Shown piece after piece: positions 54,852 through 64,000 of a stretch of 64,000 nucleotides of DNA. The stretch is from NCBI GenBank assembly GCA_016931965.1, contig JAFGDT010000071.1, positions 16,466 through 80,465 on the forward strand, in the 5' to 3' direction. Under the pieces are notes generated by a model. The model had not been told where the DNA came from and ran no database searches. It saw only the letters and a program-made list of their open reading frames with translations. The position numbers were made by a program, and so were the translations under genes. The stretch is from a bacterium. Lineage in GTDB: Bacteria; Zhuqueibacterota; QNDG01; DSAB01. Within the stretch, counting starts at the first letter, position 1. Each line of letters opens with the position of its first letter.

Positions 54852-55631
54852 TTATATTGTCATGGCCGTGTAACCGCCGTCCACACGGATGATGGCCCCG
54901 GTTACGAAGGATGAGGCATTTTCTGAAGCCAGCCAGATAACAACGCCGGTCAGTTCTTCCGGTTCTCCGAAACGGGCCATAGGTGTATGGCGGAATATGG
55001 CTTTAATGCGATCTTCAGTCAGTATCTTTCGATTCTGCTGGGCAGGGAAAAAGCCGGGTGCGATTGCATTGACCCGTATCTTTTGAGGTGCCCATTCCCG
55101 AGCCAGATTTTGCGTGAGATTGTTGACCCCGGCTTTGGAAACACTGTATGTAAAAACCCTGGAAAGGGGAGGTCCGGATGAAGCGGAGGAGATGTTGATG
55201 ATGCTGCCCCCTTCACCCTGAGTAATCATCCGTCTGCCGAAGATCTGGCAGGCCAAAAACATGCTTTTTAAATTCACGTCGAGAATCCGTTCCCACTCCT
55301 CTTCTTGGATATCCAGAAAAGGGGTGCTCGAATTGATGCCGGGCGCATTGATCAGAATATCCACACGGCCATATTGCGCGATGATGTCCTTTTCCGCACA
55401 CAGCAAATCTTCTTTTTTTGAAGCGTCCGTCTGAATGGCAGATACTCTGACGCCATATTTTTTAATGATCTCTGACTGTTTTTGTGCATTGTCGATGTTC
55501 ACATCGAGAATGGCGATGTGCGCGCCTGCTTTTGCCAAACCTTCGGCCATGCAGCCGGCCAGCACGCCACCGCCGCCGATGACGACAGCCACCTTGTTTT
55601 CCAAGCCAAACAGTGCCTGAAGATAGTGCAT
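54852..55631 (-). CDS. SDR-family oxidoreductase (probable fructuronate/mannonate dehydrogenase type)
   Basis: 259 residues from ATG 55631 (AAAGGAA just upstream). NAD(P)-loop VVIGGGGVLAGCMAEGL, NAPG, INISSASS (catalytic Ser) and YSVSK (Tyr, Lys), and an ending VDGGYTAMTI. Close in style to SDRs annotated as D-mannonate oxidoreductase; its neighbours (uronate isomerase, tagaturonate epimerase) support fructuronate to mannonate reduction. Other sugar or keto-acid substrates are possible. Confidence 0.87.
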   Translation of the reverse strand: MHYLQALFGLENKVAVVIGGGGVLAGCMAEGLAKAGAHIAILDVNIDNAQKQSEIIKKYGVRVSAIQTDASKKEDLLCAEKDIIAQYGRVDILINAPGINSSTPFLDIQEEEWERILDVNLKSMFLACQIFGRRMITQGEGGSIINISSASSGPPLSRVFTYSVSKAGVNNLTQNLAREWAPQKIRVNAIAPGFFPAQQNRKILTEDRIKAIFRHTPMARFGEPEELTGVVIWLASENASSFVTGAIIRVDGGYTAMTI

Positions 55632-55656
55632 GGTATTTCCTTTCTCATCTGATTTT

Positions 55657-56919
55657 TCAATTGTTGCCGAGACCATCAAAAAGTCTTTTCAAATGGTTTT
55701 CATAAATATTTTCTGTGACATGCCGAGCAATTGTCTTTTCATATTGCTTCAAAGCGGCCAGATAGCGTGCTTTCATCTCCGCAGCGATTTTGTATCCGAT
55801 GTGGATCAGCTGCCGAAAATGGGGATTGAACCGCAGGTTTGTCGGATCGTGCTTCAAGGCAGATGCGTACTGAAGTCCGTCCCATAAATCGACCTGGTCG
55901 GAAGAGGGCAATTTTTGGAAATCGATATCGATCACATTGGCATAGGGTTTGGACAATTCATCGATACGATGATAAGCCTGGCGATAGATGATTTTTGCAA
56001 TTGCCAGTCCTTCACCTCCCGATTCAGCCAATCCGATCACTTCCTCCAGCCAGGTGGTGCCTGCTGTTTTCAGGTGCAGTCCCGCGTTGTATTTTTTGAG
56101 CGCATTTTTCATTGAAGGATAGAGTGAGAATTTGTCACTCCCTGAATGCATGCTTAATTTGAGGTTGGCAGGAAGACCCAATTCCCCGACAGCGAAATCG
56201 ATGACGGCAAGGTCCGTTTCAAATTCTTTTGAAAATTGATCGACATTGCCCATATAATCAATGCCTTTGTAGAACTGTCCTGTGAATTTCGGTGCAATGG
56301 TCTGAACAGGAATATTTTCTCGGGCAATTGCAGATAAAATGAAAAATAGTTCGATCGGTGTCTGAGCCTTGGAAGTTTCATCCATGGAGATTTCAATAAT
56401 GCAGCCCACGGTTCCCTTTTTTGATGTAATGTGACGGTGGATTTTACCCGCTTCTTCGACAGCCCGGAGATACGTCTCCGCAATTTCAAGAATGTGATCA
56501 TAGGTAATGGAAATGGTTTCGGGCAAGTTTGGGATCTTCAATGGACCCACATATTTTTGATGTTGATTATGGAATTGGTCAAGAGATTGCTGATCCGCTT
56601 TTTCGCCGATGAAATCGGCCACATCAATGGTGAAAAAATCAGACGTATCGATGAAAAGATCCACGGTCCGCACCCCCACATGATCGGCATCCACAAAATA
56701 GTCTTTTTTCCAATTACACAATCGAACAGCTTCATCTGCCGCCCGACGGGTGTCCGCGGGATGGCTATGGATGATTTCGTGTTCGCGGTAAGACTTGTTC
56801 CAGACAGGGGTGATGTCGATACCCCATTCTTGGGTTTTTATGACCGCCTGAAGCTGGGCTTTCCCCTGGCACGCAAATCGATCACCGATTCCGATTGAAT
56901 ATTTACCTAATTTTTTCAT
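55657..56919 (-). CDS. uxaE: Tagaturonate/fructuronate epimerase-like protein
   Basis: 420 residues. The start LGKYSIGIGDRFACQGKAQL and later motifs (FVDADHVGVRTVDLFID, GSDKFSLYP, HLKTAGTTWLEEVI) match the UxaE family, described in Thermotoga as C3-epimerase between tagaturonate and fructuronate. With UxaC it lets the cell use galacturonate without UxaB/UxaA. It follows uxaC after 20 bases. No better candidate function is seen. Confidence 0.85.
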   Translation of the reverse strand: MKKLGKYSIGIGDRFACQGKAQLQAVIKTQEWGIDITPVWNKSYREHEIIHSHPADTRRAADEAVRLCNWKKDYFVDADHVGVRTVDLFIDTSDFFTIDVADFIGEKADQQSLDQFHNQHQKYVGPLKIPNLPETISITYDHILEIAETYLRAVEEAGKIHRHITSKKGTVGCIIEISMDETSKAQTPIELFFILSAIARENIPVQTIAPKFTGQFYKGIDYMGNVDQFSKEFETDLAVIDFAVGELGLPANLKLSMHSGSDKFSLYPSMKNALKKYNAGLHLKTAGTTWLEEVIGLAESGGEGLAIAKIIYRQAYHRIDELSKPYANVIDIDFQKLPSSDQVDLWDGLQYASALKHDPTNLRFNPHFRQLIHIGYKIAAEMKARYLAALKQYEKTIARHVTENIYENHLKRLFDGLGNN

Positions 56920-56939
56920 TTTTAATCCAGAGACGAATT

Positions 56940-58355
56940 TTATAATTTATAACCTTTTTTAGCCAGATCATAGGCCAGTGCGTGGCTCATTCTTAGGGCA
57001 TCTTCCATGTCGATGATGTGACGTGCAACCATTCTAGCCAACCAATTGGAATCGATTCTTCTCGAAAGATCGTGACGTGCGGGAATCGAGGGAAAAGAAC
57101 GGGTGTCGTCGTTGAAACCCACTGTATTGTAGATCCCTGCAGTTTCCGTCACGCTTTCACGAAAACGGGTCATGCCCTCAATGCTGTCGTGAAACCACCA
57201 GGGTGGTCCCAGTTTCAGTGCTGGGTAGTGACCAGCCAGCGGAGCCAGCTCCCTTGAATAGGTCGATTCATCTAATGTGAATACGATGCATGTCAGCCGT
57301 GTGTCATTGCCATATTTATTGAGTAGTTCGTGAAGATTGCGTGTAAATTCTGTCCGCACGGGAATATCACATCCTTTATCGGGACCAAATCTTTCAAAAA
57401 TGAACTGATTGTGATTGCGGAATGATCCCGGGTGAATCTGCATGACCAGTCCGTCTTCCACGCTCATTCGGGCCATCTCCATCAGCATGTGGGCCGTAAA
57501 CCGGTCTGCATCCTGTTGTGTGGCTCTGCCTTTTAGTGCGCGTTGAAACAGGCTATCGGCTTCCGCTGGTGACAATTCGTGTGCATAAGGGCTTTCCACC
57601 CCCTGATCCGTAGAAACCGCACCCATTTTCTTGAAAAATGCTCGGCGATTTTCCAATGCTTGAATAAAACGAAAATAATCGATAATGTCTATTCCGCTGA
57701 CTCCGCTGAGTTTATGGATATGGTCCTTCCATCCCCGGCTTGTCAGATTGACAACGGCATCTGGCCTGAAACAGGGAACAATTCGGCCTTTCCAGCCGGA
57801 GGATTTTATTTTTTCATGATGCTCTAAGGTGTCTTCGGCTCCGTCTGTCGTGGTCAGTACCTCGATGTCAAATCGGTCAAAAAGAGAACGGGGGAGAAAT
57901 TCGGGTGAGCTCAATTTTTCGCTGATCTGGTCGTAGATCCGTCCGGCGGATTCCCCATTTAATTTTTCCTTGATGTCGAAAACTTCTATGAGCTCGTGAG
58001 TCGACCAGCAACCGGTTGGTGTTCCAGCAAAGAGATAATACTGTTCTCCGAAAATCTGCCAGATTTTCCGATGGTCAGTCTCTATGGACATACCATCCCG
58101 TGTTGGAATACCAAGTGATTCCAGGTTGATGCTCTGTGAATAGAGCATACGGAATATGTAGTGATCGGGAATGAGTATCAACACTGTCGGATCGGGAAAG
58201 GGTTGGTTCTCTGCAAACCATTTCGGATCGCAGTGCCCGTGCGGACTGATAATGGGAAGGCCTTTTATATCATTATATAATTCAGCTGCGATTTTACGGA
58301 TTTCTGGATCAGGATCGAAAAAACGGTTTGGATTGAGTGTCCATTTTTGGATCAT
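56940..58355 (-). CDS. uxaC: Uronate isomerase
   Basis: 471 residues, full length for UxaC. Metal-binding ISPHGHCDPKWFAENQPF near residues 34-51, LTTTDGAEDTLEHH, VMQIHPGSFRNHN, and NDDTRSFPSIPARHDLSRR near the end are all family signatures. It converts glucuronate to fructuronate and galacturonate to tagaturonate. First gene of the sugar-acid run (GGAG upstream of ATG). Confidence 0.96.
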   Translation of the reverse strand: MIQKWTLNPNRFFDPDPEIRKIAAELYNDIKGLPIISPHGHCDPKWFAENQPFPDPTVLILIPDHYIFRMLYSQSINLESLGIPTRDGMSIETDHRKIWQIFGEQYYLFAGTPTGCWSTHELIEVFDIKEKLNGESAGRIYDQISEKLSSPEFLPRSLFDRFDIEVLTTTDGAEDTLEHHEKIKSSGWKGRIVPCFRPDAVVNLTSRGWKDHIHKLSGVSGIDIIDYFRFIQALENRRAFFKKMGAVSTDQGVESPYAHELSPAEADSLFQRALKGRATQQDADRFTAHMLMEMARMSVEDGLVMQIHPGSFRNHNQFIFERFGPDKGCDIPVRTEFTRNLHELLNKYGNDTRLTCIVFTLDESTYSRELAPLAGHYPALKLGPPWWFHDSIEGMTRFRESVTETAGIYNTVGFNDDTRSFPSIPARHDLSRRIDSNWLARMVARHIIDMEDALRMSHALAYDLAKKGYKL

Positions 58356-58522
58356 TGTTGTACTCCTGAATAATCATTTATGTTTACTCTTTAAGTAATC
58401 TTATCCTTTTGGATTCTTATTTAGGTTTTTGATTATGATATCATTCTGCATTTTCTCTCTGGGAGGCCAAATCGTATTTCCGTCAAAAAAGATCCTTAAA
58501 TGATCTGAGGCAGAGTCATACA

Positions 58523-61500
58523 TCATATAACCCCATATTTTAATGTTGTTTGTTTTTCATCATGCTGTGCCTGTAACGATTGTTGAATATAAAAGAGATA
58601 GGGTGCCAGCAATTCATTTTTGTTATGCATGGTTCCATCATAGGTGATTGAGATAATCGGAATGGAGATCTTCTTTTCAACCCTTTTGAAAATCGATTCA
58701 CTGACCAATCCTGGACAACAGAAGATCGGGTTCACGTGTATAAATAAAGAGATGTTCGGATAATGGTGCAACATACTGTAAATTTTCATGATATTCTGAG
58801 CCGTCTCACCATCGTGTCGCAAGGTGATATTGTATTCTTTCAATATGGCCAGGATTTCGTCATCAAAAGTGGGGAATGTTTCATCAAGAATTTTGGTGCT
58901 TATATTGTAGAATCGTTTTTCAAATTGTTCAAAAACTTCAATGAGCAGTTTATCTCTCAGTAAAGAAAGATATCGCCCCTCTTTTAACATGGTGTATCGG
59001 TGTTTGGCGACCAAAAGTCGAAGAATGTAATTGAATGGTGTGGTAATGACTTCCGCTCCCAATTGTTCCAATTCATGGATCAGTCTTTGGTTAAAAATAT
59101 CATTATCCCTTACATACAGATCACCTACAATCGCTACTTTTGGTTTTGGAGGAGAGGATATATCGACTGGAATTTGAGCAAAAGCATCGACAATTTTTTT
59201 AAAATGTTCTTCTTTGGACCTTCCGGAGCGAAAACAGTGAACGAGTACCTGTCGAGAACGTTCCAGCAATCGATCCGTTTCACCCTGGTCCCTTTCATAG
59301 GGACGGATTTTGCACGCGATTCGTCTCAGCAGTCCACCCAGTAAATAAGCAAAATAGTAATTATAAACCAGATCATAGGATAATCCACGCAATTCGAATT
59401 CGGTTGCGAAGACGTGCATTTTTTCAAATGCGCCTCCTTCTTTTTTCAACAGCTGGAGAGCCATCAAGGGATATTGTGGCAAGTTGCAGGATAATTTGGT
59501 AATGGCGTTCAGGAAAATGGCTGTTTTTTCCGCAGGCAGTCTGTGTTTTCTGACGGTCTCGATTGCACCCTGAACAATTGCACTGATCGGAAGACATTGT
59601 CCATCGTTTAAACGCAGGCTGGATTGGATTGTGGTTGGTGATTCTTCGATCAGAATGGCCTTGTATCCTTCCCGTTCAAAAGCAGCACAGATCAAACTGC
59701 AGCTCAATCCATCATAATTGGGGATTAACACATTGCCATCCTTGGGAAAAGAACGGTTGATGATGATGGTTTTTTTCATGGGTTGGATCGATTTGTTTTC
59801 GCGAAAATGGGTACGAAATGTACGTATGGAGGCTTCAATTCTGGTATCATATCCAGCTTCTGAATCATGTTCGTCAATCTGTAGAATAAGATATGGTTTT
59901 TGGTAGGAATCCATTATATCCTTAAAATAATCGAGAACAAACGCATCAGGGGAACATTTGAATCCAGTCAGATATACAGGGTAGAGTCCTCGGGTTTGTC
60001 CGGTATATTCAGCGGCATTCAGAATATCGCTGCCGTATCGCCAGTGGTTCCAGCTTAAATAGGCTTTTCCTATTTTATTTGATGACCCATGAATGGGTGG
60101 CAGCATATCCTGAAAGAATGTGGGAATGTTCTGATCGTTGAATTTTTTAGGTATATTTTTATTCATTCCAGGATCGAAGATAATGTAAGGACGCCCCATC
60201 AACACGACTGAAATATCAGATACTGGATAGTTACGATGCTCAAATAATTCTATCAGCTTATGTTTACGGTTTGAATACCACTGCCACGCCTGCGTAAATG
60301 CTTCATGAATTTTGTTCGGAGTTTGGATGAGGCTCAGTTCTGCAGGCATACTATCGTAAATTTGGCGTACAATTTCTATAACCGATTCAGAAAAGTTAAT
60401 GACCGGTGAAATAATTCGTCCTTCAATATGCAATGATTCACTGTTTTGTACCAGGGAGACGGCGTAATTGGAATAATAGCAATAAAATCTGTCCAGATTT
60501 TTCGGATTATTTGAAAGCATATGAGGGAGAAAGAGATAATCGACCCTTGTGCTTAGATGGTGCACATGACCGTACCAGGCACAAATAGGGGCACAGAATT
60601 CCGAACCGGTGAATGTTTTCCCTTTTTTAAGAAGATCACTGCCTTGCGGGGAAACAAGGACAGAGTAACCCAAATAGTGAAAAAAGAAACGCCAGAATGG
60701 GAAATATTCTTGTAGATAGAGTGCATTTGGAATACCGATGGTGATCTTATTCCGTTCCTTTTCGGGCCGAAGTTCATCTCTGGTAAATGCGTAATATTTA
60801 TGCTGGAGTTGTAAGAGGTTCAGCCCAATATTTTTTTTCAATTTTTCTACTGTATTATCCAGGTCGATCCGTTTTATTTTTTGCCATGAATGAGAAAAAT
60901 CGATTTTCTTGAGTCTGTTTATGGCTGAATCAAAATCAAACTTTTTATGATCAGAGGTATATTTTGCCTTTGACTGGTGTTCCGGAAAAGGTATGGCCAG
61001 GAATACTTTTCTTCTTCTGCTTAGGAGATCAAAACCAGTATCGGGCTGTGCTGTTTTTGGTTTACCCTCTTCGCGACCGCAGAGATGACCCCAGAGAATG
61101 GTTTCACCACCAATTTGAATCTTGTTTAATTTGCAGTGATTTTTACAATCATTACAGATTTGTTCTTCTACCTTTACCGTTTCTTTAAAAAAATTGATTC
61201 CGCGAAAGGAAGATGAGGAAAGGTTTTGTTGTTGAAGATAGAGACAGACTCCCATAGCACCTGTCAGATGGCAGTATTTGGATACGAAAATCGATTTTTG
61301 CAATTTTTGTTCAAAAGCGATAACCAGAGCCCTGTTTTTGGCTGTGGCTCCTTGGAAACAGATCGTTCGACCCATTTTCCCTCTATGTGCAACTTTCGAG
61401 AGATAATTGTCGCGTACAGAATGCAACGCAGCCGCCAACAATTCTTCCTTTGAATAGCCTCGACTTAACAAATAATTCAGATCTCTTTCCATAAAGACAG

Positions 61501-63001
61501 TGCATCGGTCGCTGGTAAGAGGGGCTGGTTTATTCATAGCTTTTTCTGCATATTCTTCCAATGGTATATTTAGACGTTTGGCCTGTTCTTCAATGAAGCT
61601 GCCTGTGCCGGCTGCACAGACATAATTCATCACTGAAAAGGTAACTTGGCCATCCTTAAGGACGGTGAACTTGGAATCCTGTCCGCCGATTTCAATGATA
61701 GTATCGACTTTTGGATTTAATGCGTAAGCAGCCATAGCGTGGGCTGTAATTTCATCAAGAGCCAGATCGGCATTGATGATTTTTTCAATGAATTTTCTGC
61801 CTGAGCCTGTGGTGCCGACTCCGTAAAATTCAAACTGAATGTGGTTGTTTTGTGCAATTTCGTTCAGAGCAGAGAAGAGGGTCTGGGTTGCTTTTATCGG
61901 TTGGCCCATGGTTCGGGTATATAGACCGATTAAAATTTCTCTGCGATCATTTTGTGCAGACATTAACATCGTCTTGGTACTGGTAGAGCCAATATCAATT
62001 CCCATAAAAACCGGGATAGTGTTCTGTTTTTTTAATGGCTGGTAGAGGTCCACTTCAACACCATTGGAAACATAACTTTGTTGCGTCGAGATACGGGGAT
62101 AATGACCATTTTTCGGTTTGAGTGGATCGAAGAAATATTGTTTTTTTATATTTTGGGTGACAAGAAGAGAATTGAGTTTAAAAGAAATGTTGTTGTGTTT
62201 GTTTTGATTTCTAGCCAAAATTGCACATCCCGTAGCAATAACCATTTCGGGATTTTTTGGTACCAGTATGGGGTAACCGATTATTTCAGATAAATAGCGG
62301 ATCACTTTACGGTTTTTGCTCACACCGCCAACGGCGATAACCGGTTTGTTTAAAGTGACCCCTTTTAGCAGGGTATCGGCAATATTATATGCCAAACCTT
62401 GGCACAGTCCAGCAGCAATCGCTTCCACTGTTTTGCCCTGCTGTTGGCAATGGACCAGATCTGTTTTAGCAAAAACAGCACAACGGGTGGCAATCTTGGG
62501 AGGCTCTCTCTGATACTTTTCTGCCAATTTCCCCAGTTCTGTGCTGCCGGCCAATCCTAATCGTTCGGCTTGTTGATCCAGAAATGCTCCAGTACCAGCA
62601 GCACAAGATGAGTTGCCAATGTATTTTTGATAGTGTTTATTTTGGTCGAATAAAATGAGTCCGAAGGTTTCACCACCGATCACAAAGAGGCTTCCAACTT
62701 GACTGTAGAGATGAAGAATGCCCTCGACCAAAGCAATTTGTTCATTGACCGGTTGTCCAGCCGTGAAAAATTCGTCTGCACGGTTATTGAATACAATGTA
62801 GCGGATTTTTGTGAAATCGATGTGGCGCAGTTTCTCCTGTAGAGTTGCACGTATATTCCCAAAATGAGGCACATTCGCGTATCTGACCAGTTGACCATCT
62901 TGATTGATTACTGCATAATGGAGATAAACGGAACCGATGTCGATACCTAAAAAATGGGCACTTTTTTCTATCTCTGACAAACGATGATTTTTCTCTCTCA
63001 T
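58523..63001 (-). CDS. Giant 2-hydroxyacyl-CoA dehydratase activator-like protein (two ASKHA domains plus DUF2229/HgdB-like)
   Basis: 1492 residues. Two ASKHA ATPase domains in tandem (about 16-265, FLGIDIGSVYLH; about 325-590, FMGIDIGSTSTKT) each with GTGAFLD/GTGSFIE Cys-containing loops (SSCAAGTGA, VCAAGTGS) that could bridge one 4Fe-4S cluster. A four-Cys stretch (CNDCKNHC) follows, then DUF2229 (ITIGIPNALYLQEYFPFW) and C-terminal HgdB-like segments (about 1090-1480). This is the fused activase/dehydratase-subunit-related protein found in anaerobes. Known pairs use ATP to drive very low-potential electron transfer. Real substrate is unknown. Confidence 0.88.
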   Translation of the reverse strand: MREKNHRLSEIEKSAHFLGIDIGSVYLHYAVINQDGQLVRYANVPHFGNIRATLQEKLRHIDFTKIRYIVFNNRADEFFTAGQPVNEQIALVEGILHLYSQVGSLFVIGGETFGLILFDQNKHYQKYIGNSSCAAGTGAFLDQQAERLGLAGSTELGKLAEKYQREPPKIATRCAVFAKTDLVHCQQQGKTVEAIAAGLCQGLAYNIADTLLKGVTLNKPVIAVGGVSKNRKVIRYLSEIIGYPILVPKNPEMVIATGCAILARNQNKHNNISFKLNSLLVTQNIKKQYFFDPLKPKNGHYPRISTQQSYVSNGVEVDLYQPLKKQNTIPVFMGIDIGSTSTKTMLMSAQNDRREILIGLYTRTMGQPIKATQTLFSALNEIAQNNHIQFEFYGVGTTGSGRKFIEKIINADLALDEITAHAMAAYALNPKVDTIIEIGGQDSKFTVLKDGQVTFSVMNYVCAAGTGSFIEEQAKRLNIPLEEYAEKAMNKPAPLTSDRCTVFMERDLNYLLSRGYSKEELLAAALHSVRDNYLSKVAHRGKMGRTICFQGATAKNRALVIAFEQKLQKSIFVSKYCHLTGAMGVCLYLQQQNLSSSSFRGINFFKETVKVEEQICNDCKNHCKLNKIQIGGETILWGHLCGREEGKPKTAQPDTGFDLLSRRRKVFLAIPFPEHQSKAKYTSDHKKFDFDSAINRLKKIDFSHSWQKIKRIDLDNTVEKLKKNIGLNLLQLQHKYYAFTRDELRPEKERNKITIGIPNALYLQEYFPFWRFFFHYLGYSVLVSPQGSDLLKKGKTFTGSEFCAPICAWYGHVHHLSTRVDYLFLPHMLSNNPKNLDRFYCYYSNYAVSLVQNSESLHIEGRIISPVINFSESVIEIVRQIYDSMPAELSLIQTPNKIHEAFTQAWQWYSNRKHKLIELFEHRNYPVSDISVVLMGRPYIIFDPGMNKNIPKKFNDQNIPTFFQDMLPPIHGSSNKIGKAYLSWNHWRYGSDILNAAEYTGQTRGLYPVYLTGFKCSPDAFVLDYFKDIMDSYQKPYLILQIDEHDSEAGYDTRIEASIRTFRTHFRENKSIQPMKKTIIINRSFPKDGNVLIPNYDGLSCSLICAAFEREGYKAILIEESPTTIQSSLRLNDGQCLPISAIVQGAIETVRKHRLPAEKTAIFLNAITKLSCNLPQYPLMALQLLKKEGGAFEKMHVFATEFELRGLSYDLVYNYYFAYLLGGLLRRIACKIRPYERDQGETDRLLERSRQVLVHCFRSGRSKEEHFKKIVDAFAQIPVDISSPPKPKVAIVGDLYVRDNDIFNQRLIHELEQLGAEVITTPFNYILRLLVAKHRYTMLKEGRYLSLLRDKLLIEVFEQFEKRFYNISTKILDETFPTFDDEILAILKEYNITLRHDGETAQNIMKIYSMLHHYPNISLFIHVNPIFCCPGLVSESIFKRVEKKISIPIISITYDGTMHNKNELLAPYLFYIQQSLQAQHDEKQTTLKYGVI

Positions 63002-63163
63002 TTCATGCGACAGTTCGATTTATGGAAAAAGTATTTTTAAATTTGTTCATTGTGTTTAACTGGGTTATAGACTCATTTTAGATTGATTTTGATTGATCAT
63101 TTAATTTATGTTAATATGAAGAATACTCTCGAATTACAGTGAATTTTTTAGCCTAAAAATCAT

Positions 63164-63814
63164 TTATTTTAATGTAGCCTTTTTGCGTTTAACTGAATCG
63201 ATCATTTCTGGAGAAGCTTTAGAGGGTGATTCAGTATCAAATGGAGGATCCGGGTCATATTCTATAGCCAATTGAATAGTCTGTGCAACTTTCTTATTTT
63301 TAAGAAGTTCAGCCAATTTCAAAGCCATATCGATTCCTGCAGAAACACCTGCGGATGTGATGATTTTTCCCTGTTGAATATAGCGTTTTTTTACTGGAAT
63401 TGCACCATATACTTTCAGTTTATCGATCTGAGCCCAATGGGTTGTTGCTTTTAATCCCTTGAGTAATCCTGCCGCTCCTAATAATAGGGATCCTGTACAG
63501 ACAGAAACAGTATATTTAGACTTTAAATATTTTTCTTTAATCCACCTTAATACGTCATCATTATGCAATAATGCATTTATACCATGACCTCCTGGTATAA
63601 CCATAATATCAAAATAGATGTCATCTTTAATGGAACAATCGCTCAGTAATTTTAATCCACCTGTACAAGTAATGGTTCCGGGTTGGATAGAAACAAACGA
63701 TACTTTAGAATATGGCAACTTGGAGAGCACATCATAGGGCCCCACAGCATCCAGAGCAGTTAAGCCATCGAATAACAATATGCCGATTGTTTGTGTTTTC
63801 ATTGAATTGTCCAA
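63164..63814 (-). CDS. DJ-1/PfpI-family protein (isonitrile-hydratase-like group)
   Basis: 216 residues. GILLFDGLTALDAVGPYDVL at the N-terminus, nucleophile Cys in VSVCTGSLLLGAAGLL, and ATTHW with SAGVSAGIDMAL and EYDPDPPFD, a pattern seen in isonitrile hydratases and related amidase-like DJ-1 proteins. May deglycate or hydrate; substrate not known. ATG 63814 or 63802 are both usable. It is 162 bases from the giant ASKHA gene on the same strand. Confidence 0.88.
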   Translation of the reverse strand: MDNSMKTQTIGILLFDGLTALDAVGPYDVLSKLPYSKVSFVSIQPGTITCTGGLKLLSDCSIKDDIYFDIMVIPGGHGINALLHNDDVLRWIKEKYLKSKYTVSVCTGSLLLGAAGLLKGLKATTHWAQIDKLKVYGAIPVKKRYIQQGKIITSAGVSAGIDMALKLAELLKNKKVAQTIQLAIEYDPDPPFDTESPSKASPEMIDSVKRKKATLK

Positions 63815-63978
63815 TCATTTGTTATTATTCTGTTTCAGACAGCAATCCGATTGAATATCGATTCAGTCATTTATTGTTCCAGTTCGCTAGTAAAAACGAT
63901 GCACTTTGAGTGTAAGACTTTCAGTTTTTCAAAAAAATAATTACCTTTCTCTCATCATGAAAATGGGAGGGAGGTAAG

Positions 63979-64000
63979 ATGGAAAATAGATATTCAAGTC
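63979..64000 (+). CDS. Start of a gene cut by the window edge
   Basis: ATG 63979 preceded by GGGAGGGAGG, a strong ribosome site; seven codons (MENRYSS) are open to the edge. Nothing more can be said. Confidence 0.4.

Overview
The window looks like a chromosome segment of an anaerobic, diderm, carbohydrate-degrading bacterium. Diderm: a TamA/TamB pair, a DUF481 outer-membrane protein and a LapA-domain protein. Anaerobic: a corrinoid methyltransferase cluster of acetogen/demethylator type and a giant 2-hydroxyacyl-CoA-dehydratase-activator-like protein. Plant-polysaccharide life style: GH9 and GH95 glycosidases, carboxyl/feruloyl-type esterases and a hexuronate pathway. I cannot name the phylum from the sequence; an FCB-group-like or other little-cultured lineage is a guess. 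No rRNA, tRNA or CRISPR array was recognised.

Layout. 1-3833 (-): three exported esterases, one cut by the window edge and one split by an in-frame TAA. 3877-9760 (-): a decayed MFS transporter, then a corrinoid methyl-transfer operon (DUF1638-like small protein, reductive activator, methyl-H4folate methyltransferase, corrinoid protein, UroD-type substrate methyltransferase). 9805-11921: a two-gene ABC exporter. 12106-14181: GH9, followed by a degraded UroD-type remnant. 14452-20501: UPF0316 protein, two SAM methyltransferases, an aldehyde dehydrogenase and a DUF362 protein. 20599-23578: overlapping mscS-corA-DUF481 operon. 23651-29477: tamA-tamB and a LapA-domain gene. 29981-32536: a GT1 glycosyltransferase and a GNAT-like protein, then an 850-base gene-free block rich in perfect hairpins.

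33393-40454 (-) is a compact aromatic amino-acid operon: chorismate mutase, tyrA, aroA, aroE, aroC, aroK, aroB, aroQ and a YgiT-type zinc-finger gene, nearly all overlapping. It is preceded by a consensus promoter, a Phe/Tyr-rich leader peptide and an intrinsic terminator with a competing antiterminator: a classical attenuator that can be read directly from the bases.

40853-45318 (+): nitroreductase, an R3H-protein/receiver/CheB-catalytic trio (a split CheB) and transketolase. 45440-48925: small accessory genes, an IS91-type remnant and a two-gene nucleotidyltransferase module. 49151-58355 (-): a sugar-acid locus with uxaC, uxaE-like tagaturonate epimerase, an SDR, a LarA-type enzyme, a membrane protein, an fRMsr-like GAF protein, GH95 and an exported sugar isomerase-like protein. 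No mannonate dehydratase is seen, so the LarA homologue may act on the aldonate. 58523-63814: the 1492-residue ASKHA/HgdB-like protein and a DJ-1/PfpI protein; a new + strand gene probably starts at 63979.
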